From NCBI RefSeq assembly GCF_003585765.1, contig NZ_CP021235.1, forward strand, positions 2,170,001-2,234,000: 64,000 bases of DNA. The letters are read 5' to 3'. This DNA is from Pontibacter actiniarum. GTDB taxonomy: Bacteria > Bacteroidota > Bacteroidia > Cytophagales > Hymenobacteraceae. Of the stretch, positions 17,749-27,443 are shown piece after piece (the stretch's first letter is position 1; the number at the start of each line of letters is the position of its first letter). Under the pieces are notes generated by a model. That model was not told the origin of the DNA. It did no database searches and saw nothing but the letters and a program-made list of their open reading frames with translations. Made by a program: the position numbers and the translations under genes.

Positions 17749-18948
17749 ATGAAAACTATCCATCAGTATAACTTCGCCGGCAAAAAGGCCCTGGTACGTG
17801 TAGACTTTAACGTGCCCCTGGACGAGAACCACCACATTACCGACGATACCCGCATCAGGGCAGCAGTGCCAACCATCCAGAAGATCCTTGACGATGGCGG
17901 CGCTGTCATCCTGATGTCGCACCTGGGGCGCCCCAAAACAGGCCCGGAAGAGAAATACTCGCTGCGCCATGTGGTGCCACGCCTGGAGCAGGAGTTTCAC
18001 ACCAACGTTCGGTTCGCACCGGACTGTGTAGGCCCTGAGGCGGCGCAGCTGGCCCATGAGCTGCAGCCGGGCGAAATCCTGCTGCTCGAGAACCTGCGTT
18101 TCCATAAGGCAGAGGAAAAAGGAGACCCTGACTTTGCCAGGGAGTTGGCCGCACTGGGCGATGTGTATGTGAACGACGCCTTTGGCACCGCGCACCGCGA
18201 GCACGCCTCCACAGCGGTTATCGCACGCTACTTCCCGAACGACAAAATGATGGGCTACGTGATGCAGGCCGAGCTGGACAACGCCAGCCGTGTGCTGGAC
18301 AACGCGGAGCGCCCTTATACCGCCATCATGGGTGGGGCCAAGATCTCCGATAAAATCCTGATCATAGAGAAGCTGCTGGACAGAGTGGACAACCTGCTCA
18401 TCGGCGGTGGCATGTCCTACACCTTCGTAAAGGCTGACGGCGGCCAGATTGGCTCCTCCCTGGTAGAGGAAGATAAGATTGACCTGGCCAAGCGCCTGAT
18501 TGCCATGGCCAAGGAGAAAGGTGTCAGAATCATGATCCCGATCGACTCCGTTATCGCAGATGCCTTCAGCAACGATGCCAACGTAGACACCGCCCTGAGC
18601 CATCACATTAAGCCGATGTGGATGGGCCTGGACATAGGTCCGGAAGCGCGCGAGCAGTATGCCGAGGTAATCCTGAACTCCAGAACCATTCTTTGGAACG
18701 GCCCGATGGGCGTGTTTGAGATGTCGAACTTCTCTGTGGGCACAGAAGCCGTGGCAGAGGCAGTAGTGGCGGCAACGGCAAAAGGCGCTTACTCCCTGAT
18801 TGGTGGTGGCGATTCTGCGGCAGCCGTTAACCAGTTGGGCTATGCCAGCCGCGTGTCTTACGTATCCACGGGAGGCGGCGCGCTGCTGGAGTACATGGAG
18901 GGCAAAACCCTGCCTGGCGTGGCTGCTATTGAGCGCAGCGACTACTAG
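17749..18948 (+). CDS. pgk: phosphoglycerate kinase
   Basis: Glycolytic enzyme transferring phosphate from 1,3-bisphosphoglycerate to ADP. The 399-residue protein starts with [14 protein letters not shown] (substrate arginine), then LMSHLGRPK, the [13 protein letters not shown] segment, [11 protein letters not shown] and the nucleotide-binding GGGDSAAAV near the C-terminus. Full length and intact. Followed by the CoA-transferase gene after 55 bases without an obvious terminator. Confidence 0.97.
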   Translation: MKTIHQYNFAGKKALVRVDFNVPLDENHHITDDTRIRAAVPTIQKILDDGGAVILMSHLGRPKTGPEEKYSLRHVVPRLEQEFHTNVRFAPDCVGPEAAQLAHELQPGEILLLENLRFHKAEEKGDPDFARELAALGDVYVNDAFGTAHREHASTAVIARYFPNDKMMGYVMQAELDNASRVLDNAERPYTAIMGGAKISDKILIIEKLLDRVDNLLIGGGMSYTFVKADGGQIGSSLVEEDKIDLAKRLIAMAKEKGVRIMIPIDSVIADAFSNDANVDTALSHHIKPMWMGLDIGPEAREQYAEVILNSRTILWNGPMGVFEMSNFSVGTEAVAEAVVAATAKGAYSLIGGGDSAAAVNQLGYASRVSYVSTGGGALLEYMEGKTLPGVAAIERSDY

Positions 18949-19003
18949 TTTAACTTTCCCGAACATTCCTTAACCCAGCGTTAGGGAGTATCAAGTATAA
19001 ATA

Positions 19004-20293
19004 ATGTCTGAGAATAGAGTTACCTACAAAACAGCGGAAGAGGCACTCGCTGTTATCAAGTCCGGCGACCGTGTGTTTATACAGGGAAGCGCCGCCACAC
19101 CGCAGTTCCTTATCCGCAAGCTGGCAGAGCGGGCGGATGAACTGCGTAATGTAGAGCTGGTCAGCATAACCACTTACGGTGAGTTTCCGGTGGCGGAGGA
19201 GCGCTACAAAGACTCCTTCTTCATTAACTCGCTCTTTGTATCGGCCAACGTGCGGGATGCCGTGAACAGTGGCCGCGGAGACTACACCCCTATCTTCCTG
19301 AGTGAAATACCGCACCTGTTCAGGTCAGGTATTTTACCTCTGGATGTGGCGATTGTGCACGTGTCGCCGCCCGACCGCCACGGTTACTGCTCCCTGGGCG
19401 TTTCGGTGGACGTGACCCGGGAGGCGGTGCTGAGCGCCAAGCACGTGATCGCACAGGTAAACCCTCAGATGCCCCGCACGCACGGCGACGGCTTGATTCA
19501 CGTCAAGCGCTTCGATGTGCTGGTGGAGGTGGATGAGGCCCTGCCGGAGGTAGACTACAGCCTTCGCATCACGAGCAAAGAGGAAGCCATTGCCAAGTAT
19601 ATTGCCGAGATGGTAGAGGATGGAGCCACCCTGCAAATGGGGATCGGCGCCATACCGGACGCCGTGCTCGGCAGCCTGACAAACCATAAGGAGCTCGGTA
19701 TCCATACCGAAATGATGTCGAACGGGGTAATGCAGCTGGTGGAGAAGGGCGTGATCACCAACGAGCATAAGTACAGGCATCCGGGCCGTATCGCCACAGG
19801 CTTTATCGTGGGCAACCGCAAACTGTACGACTTCGTGGATGACAACCCGCTTATCCTGATGCAGCGCACCGACTATGTGAATGACGTAACCATCATTCGC
19901 TCCAACCAAAAGGTAACGGCTATCAACAGCGCCATCGAAATAGACCTGACGGGCCAGGTGGTGGCCGACACCATCGGCTACCACCAGTTTTCGGGTATAG
20001 GCGGGCAAATGGACTTTATCAGGGGGGCAGCCCTGTCTCCGGGAGGCAAGCCTATTATTGCGCTGCCTTCTGTTACCAACAAGGGGATTTCGAGAATTAC
20101 GCCGCTGATAAACGAAGGGGCAGCCGTGACCACGACCCGTGCCCACGTGCATTACGTGGTGACCGAGTACGGTGTAGCTTACCTGTACGGCAAGAACTTA
20201 CGCCAACGCGCCAAGGCCCTGATCAACATTGCCCACCCAGACCACCGGGAGCGGCTGGAACAGGAGGCCTACAAACGGTACGGCTACATCTAA
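19004..20293 (+). CDS. acetyl-CoA hydrolase/transferase family protein (4-hydroxybutyrate CoA-transferase-like)
   Basis: A 429-residue family I CoA-transferase. The putative catalytic glutamate is in GIHTEMMSNG (about residue 230), and the CoA-binding turn is HQFSGIGGQMDF followed by the glycine-rich GGKPIIALPS. Such enzymes move CoA between short acyl groups (acetate, butyrate, 4-hydroxybutyrate) or hydrolyse acetyl-CoA; the exact acceptor cannot be assigned. Probably co-transcribed with pgk, and closed by a strong terminator. Confidence 0.88.
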   Translation: MSENRVTYKTAEEALAVIKSGDRVFIQGSAATPQFLIRKLAERADELRNVELVSITTYGEFPVAEERYKDSFFINSLFVSANVRDAVNSGRGDYTPIFLSEIPHLFRSGILPLDVAIVHVSPPDRHGYCSLGVSVDVTREAVLSAKHVIAQVNPQMPRTHGDGLIHVKRFDVLVEVDEALPEVDYSLRITSKEEAIAKYIAEMVEDGATLQMGIGAIPDAVLGSLTNHKELGIHTEMMSNGVMQLVEKGVITNEHKYRHPGRIATGFIVGNRKLYDFVDDNPLILMQRTDYVNDVTIIRSNQKVTAINSAIEIDLTGQVVADTIGYHQFSGIGGQMDFIRGAALSPGGKPIIALPSVTNKGISRITPLINEGAAVTTTRAHVHYVVTEYGVAYLYGKNLRQRAKALINIAHPDHRERLEQEAYKRYGYI

Positions 20294-20357
20294 GCACTGC
20301 AATTTGTGCAATTTATGCAAAGGCGCACCGCACGTCGTCTCTAATGTAATTATTTAT

Positions 20358-20395
20358 AAAAAGTCCCTGCCACTGTAGAGCGGCAGGGACTTTTT
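20358..20395. terminator. terminator downstream of the CoA-transferase
   Basis: Perfect 14-bp stem (20358-20371 with 20382-20395), GC-rich core AGTCCCTGCC, A-run before and T-run after, so it could work in both directions. Confidence 0.88.
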
Positions 20396-20456
20396 GTTTA
20401 TATTGTTCCAATACTATTCTTTTACAAACCACTGCACCCCGCTATGAAAGCCGCTT

Positions 20457-22037
20457 ATGCATAAAACGTATACTCCTATTTTCGTGCTGCTCCTGCTGCT
20501 GCTGGGCAGCTGCAGCTACGAAACAAAAACGGTCTCCTCCCCTCCCGTCAGAAAGCTGAAGATGGAAGAGGCGACTATTGCAGCGATACACCAGTCTTTC
20601 CGGGAAGGCACCTGCACCTGCCAGCAACTGGTGGCGGCTTACTTTGAGCGCATCGAGAAGTACGACAAACCTACCGGCCTCAACGCCATTGTGGTTACAA
20701 ACCCTGATGCCATGGAGCGTGCCCGCGAGTTGGACAGGGAGTTTGCCGAGACCAAGAAGCTACGGCCCCTGCACTGTATCCCGCTTATCGTAAAAGACAA
20801 CTACAACACCGCAGGCCTCCAGACAACGGCCGGTTCGCTGGCTCTGAAGGGTTTTAAACCAACCGAGGACGCTTACCAGGTGCGGGAGCTGAAGAAGGCC
20901 GGCGCCATTGTGCTGGCGAAGTCCAACATGGCGGAGTGGGCGTTCAGCCCGCGGGAAACCATTAGCTCAATTGCGGGCGAAACGCTGAACCCCTACAACC
21001 TGGAGCACGTACCCGCCGGCTCTAGTGGCGGAACAGCCGCTGCCGTGGCAGCCAACTTCGGCACCGTCGGCCTCGGTACAGACACAGGAAACTCCATCCG
21101 TGGCCCCTCTTCGCATAATGCGCTGGTGGGGTTCAGAACAACGATGGGTTTAACCAGCCGCGCAGGCATTATTCCGCTTTACCTGCGCAACGACGTGGGC
21201 GGGCCGATGGCGCGCACCGTAGAGGACGCCACACGGGTGCTGGAGGTGATTGCAGGCTATGACCCGGCTGACCCGCTGACCCGGCACAGCCAGGGTAAAA
21301 TGCCCCTGAACTACCAGCAGTACCTGGACAGGAACGGGCTGAAAGGTGCCCGTATCGGGGTGCTGCGAACTTTGAGCGAGGATACTCCCGACCCGCAGGT
21401 AAAGGCGCTGTTTGAGCAGGCAATCGCAGACCTGAAAGCACTAGGAGCCGTTATCGTAGACTCAGTTGACATAGCCGGTTTCGACAGCCTGCGCCAGAAC
21501 CAGTGGTGCGATGTGTTTCAGCACGACATCAACGGCTACTTAGCGGCCCAGGGGCCTGCTGTGCCTGTCAAGAACCTCGACGAAATCGTAGCCTCAGGTA
21601 AATACGCACCTTCCGCAGCCGAAAACCTGAAGTACTTCCAGCAGCACCAGTTCACCCCAAAAGACAGCTCCCATACTTGCGGGGATGCCTACCACGACCC
21701 GAGGAGGATCGCCTTCCGAAGCGCCGTAGAAGCAGCCATGGATAAGCATGAAGTAGGTGCCCTGATTTACCCCACCTGGAACAACCCGCCGGCCAAAGTC
21801 GGCGACACGTCCGGCTACAAAGGCGACAACAGCCAGGTGATCGCACCGCATACTGGTCAGCCTGCCTTCACGGTTCCTATGGGCTATACTTATGAGCACC
21901 TGCCGGCCGGCCTGCAGTTCCTGGGCCGCATCTACGATGAGCCAGTGCTTATCAGGTACACGTATGCCTATGAGCAAGGCACGCAACACCGAAAGCCGCC
22001 GCTGAATTTTACCAGGGGCACTTCGCAAAAAAGATAG
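20457..22037 (+). CDS. amidase lipoprotein (amidase signature family)
   Basis: A 526-residue amidase with a lipoprotein signal (LLLLLLGSC). The Ser-Ser-Lys triad is visible: Lys in [10 protein letters not shown], the [15 protein letters not shown] signature with its serine, and [21 protein letters not shown] with the nucleophile. It resembles GatA in fold but is exported and lacks GatB/GatC neighbours, so it is not a tRNA amidotransferase subunit. Likely cleaves amides or peptidic amides at the cell envelope. Start ATG 20457. Confidence 0.88.
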   Translation: MHKTYTPIFVLLLLLLGSCSYETKTVSSPPVRKLKMEEATIAAIHQSFREGTCTCQQLVAAYFERIEKYDKPTGLNAIVVTNPDAMERARELDREFAETKKLRPLHCIPLIVKDNYNTAGLQTTAGSLALKGFKPTEDAYQVRELKKAGAIVLAKSNMAEWAFSPRETISSIAGETLNPYNLEHVPAGSSGGTAAAVAANFGTVGLGTDTGNSIRGPSSHNALVGFRTTMGLTSRAGIIPLYLRNDVGGPMARTVEDATRVLEVIAGYDPADPLTRHSQGKMPLNYQQYLDRNGLKGARIGVLRTLSEDTPDPQVKALFEQAIADLKALGAVIVDSVDIAGFDSLRQNQWCDVFQHDINGYLAAQGPAVPVKNLDEIVASGKYAPSAAENLKYFQQHQFTPKDSSHTCGDAYHDPRRIAFRSAVEAAMDKHEVGALIYPTWNNPPAKVGDTSGYKGDNSQVIAPHTGQPAFTVPMGYTYEHLPAGLQFLGRIYDEPVLIRYTYAYEQGTQHRKPPLNFTRGTSQKR

Positions 22038-22065
22038 CTTTGGACTGGTTTCGACTCCGGTTGGA

Positions 22066-22120
22066 CGACATTAAAAAAGGCCTGCAGAAGCAAACGTTCT
22101 GCAGGCCTTTTTTAATGTCG
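22066..22120. terminator. bidirectional terminator with perfect 24-bp stem
   Basis: 22066-22089 and 22097-22120 are exact reverse complements around a seven-base loop; the stem contains AAAAAAGGCCTGCAGAA, giving T-runs on both strands. It separates the plus-strand amidase from the minus-strand XRE operon. Confidence 0.9.
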
Positions 22121-22127
22121 GCACAGC

Positions 22128-22328
22128 TTAATCCGAGTCCTCCAGTTGGAAAAGCTCCTCCACACGTACGTCAAAGATCAGCGCCAGCTTTAACGCCAGC
22201 ACCGTAGACGGCACAAACTTCTTGTTCTCGATGGCATAGATCGTTTGCCTGGACACCCCAAGCTTGTCCGCCAGGTCTGACTGGGACATGTTGTGGCGCG
22301 CACGCTCTACCTTTATGCCGTTATTCAT
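22128..22328 (-). CDS. XRE-family helix-turn-helix regulator
   Basis: A 66-residue minimal Cro/C1-type regulator consisting only of the HTH (ARHNMSQSDLADKLGVSRQTIYAIENKK) and a short C-terminal helix ending in acidic residues. It is the second gene of a two-gene unit: the membrane-protein gene upstream ends seven bases before it. Small solitary XRE proteins paired with a membrane protein are common in Bacteroidota; they usually control their own operon. The palindrome at 22778-22805 is its likely operator. Confidence 0.88.
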   Translation of the reverse strand: MNNGIKVERARHNMSQSDLADKLGVSRQTIYAIENKKFVPSTVLALKLALIFDVRVEELFQLEDSD

Positions 22329-22335
22329 AAGCGAC

Positions 22336-22737
22336 TTAACCTACAGCAGAAACGATGTTGCTCTTCTTAAAGGAGTAAACCCCGATAAAACAGAGAACCT
22401 GCAGGTTGATCAGGTAAGAGGGCTCTACCTCAAAGTCCGGGAATACAACATACCCCAACGCAATAATGGCCAGTGAGGCAATGAACGTGAGCTTGATTGC
22501 CTCCAGCCTTAGCCGCTGCAACAGCTCGTCGTACACCTTTTCCTTGGAGAGGGCATACACGGCCAGGCCGACGATGCCAATGATGTCTAGCAGGTGCATC
22601 GTTTGCTTTGAGAGCAGTTGGTACTCTTCACGATAAAAGCCATCTGTAAAGCCTGCCACAACAGAGGGCAAGGAGGCAAGCGCAAATACTACCAGGCCCG
22701 GCTTTCTTAAATAGTAAGGGAATAGTTGTGTTTTCAT
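22336..22737 (-). CDS. membrane protein paired with the XRE regulator
   Basis: A 133-residue protein with about four hydrophobic segments (VVFALASLPSVVAGF, LLDIIGIVGLAVYAL, LTFIASLAIIALGYVV, LQVLCFIGVYSF). No family is recognised with certainty. The loop EKVYDELLQRLRLEAIK is basic and probably cytosolic. First gene of the operon with the XRE regulator, so it may modulate or be modulated by that protein. Start ATG 22737 lies 14 bases downstream of the predicted transcription start. Confidence 0.75.
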   Translation of the reverse strand: MKTQLFPYYLRKPGLVVFALASLPSVVAGFTDGFYREEYQLLSKQTMHLLDIIGIVGLAVYALSKEKVYDELLQRLRLEAIKLTFIASLAIIALGYVVFPDFEVEPSYLINLQVLCFIGVYSFKKSNIVSAVG

Positions 22738-22757
22738 TTGGTGTGAGTTGATCTACA

Positions 22758-22765
22758 CAAACGTA
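22758..22765 (-). promoter_or_regulatory. -7 box of the XRE operon
   Basis: Minus-strand TACGTTTG, an exact TAnnTTTG match, with the predicted start near 22751. Confidence 0.55.
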
Positions 22766-22777
22766 AACAAAAGATTA

Positions 22778-22805
22778 CAATATGTAAAGTATACATTACA
22801 TATTG
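22778..22805. promoter_or_regulatory. 28-bp palindromic operator candidate of the XRE operon
   Basis: CAATATGTAA (22778-22787) and its exact reverse complement TTACATATTG (22796-22805) flank AGTATACA, whose GTATAC core is itself palindromic. The site lies 13-40 bases upstream of the -7 box, over the -33 region, the place expected for repression by the small XRE protein. Confidence 0.65.
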
Positions 22806-22913
22806 CGCTAAATAAATTTCGGGTGCCACAGGATAAGTAGTTCCCTTAGTGCCCTCCTCGCTGTACGCTTAAAGTACATGCTGTGCATAAGGTGCATGTA
22901 GCAAGTCCATAAA

Positions 22914-22941
22914 AAAAGCCTCTCCGGTTGGAGAGGCTTTT
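22914..22941 (-). terminator. terminator of the metalloprotease gene
   Basis: Perfect 12-bp stem AAAAGCCTCTCC/GGAGAGGCTTTT with a four-base loop; on the minus strand it is followed by a run of seven T. Confidence 0.88.
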
Positions 22942-22945
22942 GAGT

Positions 22946-25435
22946 TTAGCTGTTCTGCGGGTTCAGGATATTATCAATCCGAACGATCGCGTCGTCAATA
23001 TGGTACCTGGTCAGGTCGTTGGCATGGCGGGTGCGGGCGCTTTTTAACTGGCGCTGCAGCTGCACCAGCTCGCCTCTGGCAATGGAGCGGATATCGGACT
23101 GGCTGATGTCAACGGGCGTGCCGTAGCGGCTGCTTTTGCCCGGCTTCTCGTTCAGCAGGTAATCCATGCGGTCGAGGTACGCCTTCTGCAGGTTTCTACG
23201 GTAGATGTCAATTGTAGCTCCGCTGTATACTTCGCTCCAGATGCCGCGCTGCAGTTGGCGCACCATGTCCAGGGCATTATAGTTTACTTTGTTCACCTCG
23301 TTCTCCATCAGGCGAGCCATCCTGTCCGGCGACAGCAAGTTGTTCAGGTGGCGTGCCTGTAGGTTCCGGATACTCTCCACATAGTTGGCATGGTGAATGT
23401 TGCGGCTGATCTTAGCCTGGTTCAGCCACTCCGGCGAAGAGAAGGCATTTTTCAAAAGCCAGTCCAGCGAGGCGGCCTGCTCTTTGGCAGAGACCGGGTT
23501 GTAGATGTATCCCTCCTGGTTCGGCTTCAGGCGTTCCTCACGCACACCGCCCACGTTCGTAACCACATGGCCGATGTAGCGGCTCCACACGCCCAGTAAC
23601 TCCCCGTAAAGCTCCTGCAGGTCATCGTAGTCGTTTGTTTGCGCGGCGGTCCAGTCATAGAGCTTTGGCGCCACCTGCTTCAGGTTCTTCAGGCCGTAGG
23701 TGCTGGCTTTCACCACATCCGCACCTATCCCCTCCGTCTGGCTCTCCGGGTCGAAGCCACCGCTGCCACTGCCGAAGCGGTACATCGGGTCGTTGGCCTT
23801 TTCCTCTATCCATTTCGCAAGCGTTGGCACTTCCTGTTCGGCCGTTTTCGCCTCTGGCAGGTAGCGGTAGCCCCAGTTGATCACATAGTGGTCGTAAGGC
23901 CCCAGCTGGCGCACGAAGCGGATGTTCTTGTCTCCGGGCTGCGCCACGTAGTTGTAGCGGGCATAGTCCATGATGGTTGGGGCGATGCCGTACTTCTGGG
24001 TAAACGCACCGGAGCGCAGGGAGTCGACCGGGTAGGCCGAGCTGGCCTTCATGTTGTGCGGCAAGCCCAGTGCATGGCCCACTTCGTGTGTAATCACCTC
24101 TTTCATCATCTCGCCCAGGTCCTCCATAGGCGTATCCAGGGTACGGGCGCTCGGGTTGGCGGCACCGGTTTCGAGCAGGTAGCGGTTACGGTAAGAGCGC
24201 AGGTGGTTATGGTACCAGATAATGTCACTTTCGATGATCTCCCCGGAGCGCGGGTCAGACACGCTTGGCCCCATGGCGTTGCGGGTCGTGCTGGCCACGT
24301 AGCGGATCACGGAGTAGCGCACATCCTCCGGGCTGAAATCCGGGTCCTCCTGCGGGGACGGCGGGTCTTTGGCGATAATGGCATTCTTGAAACCAGCCGT
24401 CTCAAACGCCTCCTGCCACTGCTCCACGCCGGCCTTAATGTATGGGCGCAGCTTTTGCGGTGTGGCCGGGTCCAGGTAGTATACAATCGGGTTTACCGGC
24501 TCCACCAACTCACCGCGCTTGTAGGCTTCGATGTCTTTCGGCACCAGCTTCCAGCGGCGGATGTAGGATTTCTCATCTGCCTTCAGGGCTTCGGAGCCGT
24601 AGTCGTACTGGTTGATGTTGAAATAGCCTACGCGGTAATCGTTGATACGCGGCTGCATCGGCACCTTCGGCAGCAGCACCATCGACTGGTTCATCATGAT
24701 GCTGATGGAACCTGTGGCGGAGTTGGACGGTGGCTCGGTGGCATCGTAGGTAAAGTCCTGCTTCACCTCTATGTTGAGCGGAAAGCTTTTGGCGCTCTGG
24801 ATAAAGCTACGGTTGTCGTCCAGTTTGCTCACCTTGTACTCTTTGCGCATATCGGCATCCAAGCCGCTGAACGCTTTCACATCGCTCAGGAAGAACTTTG
24901 TCACATCAATCACATAACCCGGGGAGTTGGGTGTGAGCGCCACGATATCGAAGGCATAAAGCGTAGGCTGGTAGTTATTCGCCTTTACCGACAGGCTGAT
25001 CGGCAGCGAGTCCGCGGCATAGGCGTTGTAAGACTTGGTTTTCAGAACGATCTTATCGGCAAACTTTTGCCATTCCACCATCTGTTCATTCACGGCCGAG
25101 CCAGCGTTGATGTAACCGCCACCCAGGCCGGAGGGCAGGTTGGCAAAACGGCTGATCCACAGAAAGTCGCGCTGCAGCAACGAGTCCGGTATTTCGTAGT
25201 AGTACTTGTCGCCCACTTTGTGGATGGTAAAAACCCCCTCATCCGAAATGGCGTCTTTGGTGATTACTTCGCTGTAGCTTTTCAGGCCGCTCCTGGAGGC
25301 CGGCTTTGCTCTTTCGGAGCTCTCGGCTTTAGCACTGGTGTCGGTTTGCTGCTCTGCTGCCTTTGTAGTGGAGCAGGAGGTTTGGGTGAGGGCCACCAGC
25401 AAGGCGAGGCTGACGGCATGGTAGAACTTTGGCAT
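22946..25435 (-). CDS. zinc-dependent metalloprotease lipoprotein (DUF5117/DUF4953 type)
   Basis: An 829-residue exported protein with lipobox LTQTSC. The metzincin motif HEVGHALGLPHN (about residue 450) gives HExxHxxGxxH zinc ligation, in a domain order of a beta-rich N-terminal region (DUF5118/DUF5117-like), catalytic region, and C-terminal helical region (DUF4953-like), as I recall for this Bacteroidota family. Start at MPKFYHAV (25435); the longer frame to 25480 adds 15 residues ahead of a good signal peptide. Likely anchored to the outer membrane and degrading extracellular peptides; substrates unknown. Confidence 0.88.
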   Translation of the reverse strand: MPKFYHAVSLALLVALTQTSCSTTKAAEQQTDTSAKAESSERAKPASRSGLKSYSEVITKDAISDEGVFTIHKVGDKYYYEIPDSLLQRDFLWISRFANLPSGLGGGYINAGSAVNEQMVEWQKFADKIVLKTKSYNAYAADSLPISLSVKANNYQPTLYAFDIVALTPNSPGYVIDVTKFFLSDVKAFSGLDADMRKEYKVSKLDDNRSFIQSAKSFPLNIEVKQDFTYDATEPPSNSATGSISIMMNQSMVLLPKVPMQPRINDYRVGYFNINQYDYGSEALKADEKSYIRRWKLVPKDIEAYKRGELVEPVNPIVYYLDPATPQKLRPYIKAGVEQWQEAFETAGFKNAIIAKDPPSPQEDPDFSPEDVRYSVIRYVASTTRNAMGPSVSDPRSGEIIESDIIWYHNHLRSYRNRYLLETGAANPSARTLDTPMEDLGEMMKEVITHEVGHALGLPHNMKASSAYPVDSLRSGAFTQKYGIAPTIMDYARYNYVAQPGDKNIRFVRQLGPYDHYVINWGYRYLPEAKTAEQEVPTLAKWIEEKANDPMYRFGSGSGGFDPESQTEGIGADVVKASTYGLKNLKQVAPKLYDWTAAQTNDYDDLQELYGELLGVWSRYIGHVVTNVGGVREERLKPNQEGYIYNPVSAKEQAASLDWLLKNAFSSPEWLNQAKISRNIHHANYVESIRNLQARHLNNLLSPDRMARLMENEVNKVNYNALDMVRQLQRGIWSEVYSGATIDIYRRNLQKAYLDRMDYLLNEKPGKSSRYGTPVDISQSDIRSIARGELVQLQRQLKSARTRHANDLTRYHIDDAIVRIDNILNPQNS

Positions 25436-25635
25436 TTTGGTTTTAAGAATGATGTGTACTTTGCTTAAGCAGAGCAGCAAAGTGCCCTGGTGCGGGTTGC
25501 ACCTCTAAAGTTAAGTTTAAATTGAGAAAGTATCTATAGCCTGTGCTGAATATAACGGGCGCAACTGCCGTAAAGCATCTTCGGCACCGGTAGCACACAG
25601 GCGCTGTTACGGCTGCAGCCGCAGCAGAAAACAAA

Positions 25636-25668
25636 GCCGCCCTGCCGAGGGAACCTCAACAGGGCGGC
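25636..25668 (-). terminator. probable terminator of the MDR oxidoreductase gene
   Basis: GCCGCCCTG (25636-25644) pairs exactly with CAGGGCGGC (25660-25668) around an inner GAGG/CCTC hairpin (25647-25650, 25654-25657). On the minus strand it is followed by TTTGTTTT. Confidence 0.65.
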
Positions 25669-25713
25669 GCAAAGTATAGCCATAGCGTTACGCTGTGTGG
25701 CTAGTGTGGCAGG

Positions 25714-26664
25714 CTAGTCTGTAGCCACCGTAACCACCACTTTGCCGTTCGTTTTGCGGGTTTCCACCTGCTTGTGCGCCTTGGCCATGTCTTCGAAGTT
25801 AAACACATGCGATACATGCGACCGCAGCCTTTCGTCGCGCATCATGTCTGCCAGCTTTGCCTGGTCTTCGCCGCTGGAGTGCACCAGGTAGTTCTTGGCC
25901 TCTATGTTGCGCTTCTTCGCTTCCGCCTGCACTGCCTCTGTGGCCCCGCCGAGAATCGAAATAATTTTACCGCCGTCTTTCAGGCAGGCCAGCGACTTCC
26001 GGGTGTTCTCCTCGCCCAGTGAGTCCAGCACAATGTCGGCGTTCATCACCACGTCCGCCACGTCATACTTGTGGTAGTCCACCTCCTCGTTCGCCCCCAT
26101 TGTTCGGAGGAACTCATGGTTCTCGGGAGAGGCCGTACCGATGACGTTCGCGTTAAAATACTTGGCGATCTGGACGGCGTAGTGCCCCACTCCGCCCGCT
26201 GCGGCATGTATCAGCACCCGCTGCCCGGGCTGTATGTCGGCCTCGTTTACCAACACCTGCCAGGCAGTGAGGGCAGCCAGTGTAGCGGCGGCGGCTTCGT
26301 GGTGCGGAATGTTGGCGGGCTTGTGGGCTAGGTGCTTCTCCGGGCCCGCCACATATTCGGCGTAGGCTTTGCCGTGCCCCGGGAAGTTCACCATCCCGAA
26401 CACCTCGTCTCCTTCTTTAAAATACTCCACCCCTTCGCCTACGGCCACTACCTCGCCGGAAATATCCCAGCCAACAATAACAGGTGGGGTGTCCTTCATC
26501 TTTTCGTAGAGCCCTTTGCCTTCGCGCACTTTGGTGTCTACCGGGTTAATGCTCACGGCTCGTACTTTTACCAGCACCTCCCCCCGCTTTGGCGAGGGCT
26601 TGTCTACGTCCTGCATTTTGAGGTTATCCGCAGGCCCTGGTTCGTTTAAAACAAATGCTTTCAT
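25714..26664 (-). CDS. zinc-independent MDR alcohol dehydrogenase/quinone oxidoreductase
   Basis: A 316-residue medium-chain dehydrogenase. The nucleotide-binding loop is HAAAGGVGHYAVQIAKYF; the catalytic-zinc cysteines and structural-zinc lobe of true alcohol dehydrogenases are absent, as in NADPH:quinone reductases. N-terminal MKAFVLNEPGPADNLKMQDV and SINPVDTKVREG are family standard. Probably reduces quinones or enals with NADPH in the cytosol. Single gene; an imperfect -7 box (TGTATTTG) lies about 30 bases upstream of the start. Confidence 0.87.
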   Translation of the reverse strand: MKAFVLNEPGPADNLKMQDVDKPSPKRGEVLVKVRAVSINPVDTKVREGKGLYEKMKDTPPVIVGWDISGEVVAVGEGVEYFKEGDEVFGMVNFPGHGKAYAEYVAGPEKHLAHKPANIPHHEAAAATLAALTAWQVLVNEADIQPGQRVLIHAAAGGVGHYAVQIAKYFNANVIGTASPENHEFLRTMGANEEVDYHKYDVADVVMNADIVLDSLGEENTRKSLACLKDGGKIISILGGATEAVQAEAKKRNIEAKNYLVHSSGEDQAKLADMMRDERLRSHVSHVFNFEDMAKAHKQVETRKTNGKVVVTVATD

Positions 26665-26748
26665 AGTGTATGGTTATAAGGTTGCACAAATACACTCTTA
26701 TACAACTTGGCCCTGCGGCAAAAGGTTATGGGCTGCGCTGCGCGCTGT

Positions 26749-27372
26749 TCACAGCTGCCCCTTATCCCGCCTGTTCAGGTAGCGGAGCATCTCCTCCACC
26801 GATACAAGGTCTCCTTTGGCATGGTACTTCTGGATGCGCTCCATTTCGCCGGCGATCAGGCCGGCCCTGGTATCCTCCACCTTACCCTGCGAGTGCGTCG
26901 CCTCCTGGCTCCAGGGAAGCGGTTCGCCCGGCTGGCTAAACAGGTACAACTGCGGATGGTGCCGCTGCGCTGCCGTCACGGCTGCCATCAAGGCCCTCGG
27001 CTGCTGAAAGGGCGAGGCCGACACCACGATACGCGTATGGCCTTTCGCCCTGGCATACTGCGCCATCGCCTCCGCCTCTATCAGCGTGTGCAGTTTGTCT
27101 GTTTTGGCCGGCACGGGCACCCCCGCTATACTTGCCTCCTGCACGCCCAGCCGCCGGAGTTCCTGCTGCCAGCGTGCGAAGCCGGGGTACCCGCTGATGG
27201 GGCCGGAATGAATAAAGAGGACCTGTTGCACCTGTTGCTTCTCCAGCAGGTTTGTGGCTCTTGCCAACACGGAAGCTTGGTTGTCTTCGGTCTGGCCGAA
27301 GAGGAAGACTGCGTCTGCCGGCGCTTCAGGGAGCGTATCGGCCAGGCTACGGATGATGAGTTCTTCTAACAT
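26749..27372 (-). CDS. DUF218 (YdcF/ElyC-type) domain protein
   Basis: A 207-residue protein with the DUF218 pattern: DAVFLFGQTEDN at the start, VLFIHSGPISGYPGF, a loop with VPVPAKTDKLHTLIEAEAMAQYARAKG and VVSASPFQQPRALMAA. No membrane segment or signal peptide, so it is a cytosolic version. Biochemical role unknown. I use ATG 27372; an alternative ATG at 27417 would add 15 low-complexity residues. Divergently oriented from the VF530 gene. Confidence 0.65.
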   Translation of the reverse strand: MLEELIIRSLADTLPEAPADAVFLFGQTEDNQASVLARATNLLEKQQVQQVLFIHSGPISGYPGFARWQQELRRLGVQEASIAGVPVPAKTDKLHTLIEAEAMAQYARAKGHTRIVVSASPFQQPRALMAAVTAAQRHHPQLYLFSQPGEPLPWSQEATHSQGKVEDTRAGLIAGEMERIQKYHAKGDLVSVEEMLRYLNRRDKGQL

Positions 27373-27431
27373 AGCCCCTTTATACGGACCGCCACCAGGC
27401 AGGGTACCGCCATACATTCCGCAGGATTTCG

Positions 27432-27439
27432 TACTTTTG
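27432..27439 (+). promoter_or_regulatory. -7 box directly upstream of the VF530 gene
   Basis: TACTTTTG, an exact TAnnTTTG match, ends only four bases before the ATG at 27444, so transcription from it would begin at or inside the start codon. Confidence 0.4.
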
Positions 27440-27443
27440 CAGT

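Noticed and set aside
23639..25468. Long open frame (about 600 codons) antisense to the metalloprotease
   Set aside because: It mirrors the coding gene; long antisense frames arise from the GC-rich third-position bias. No family motif or signal.
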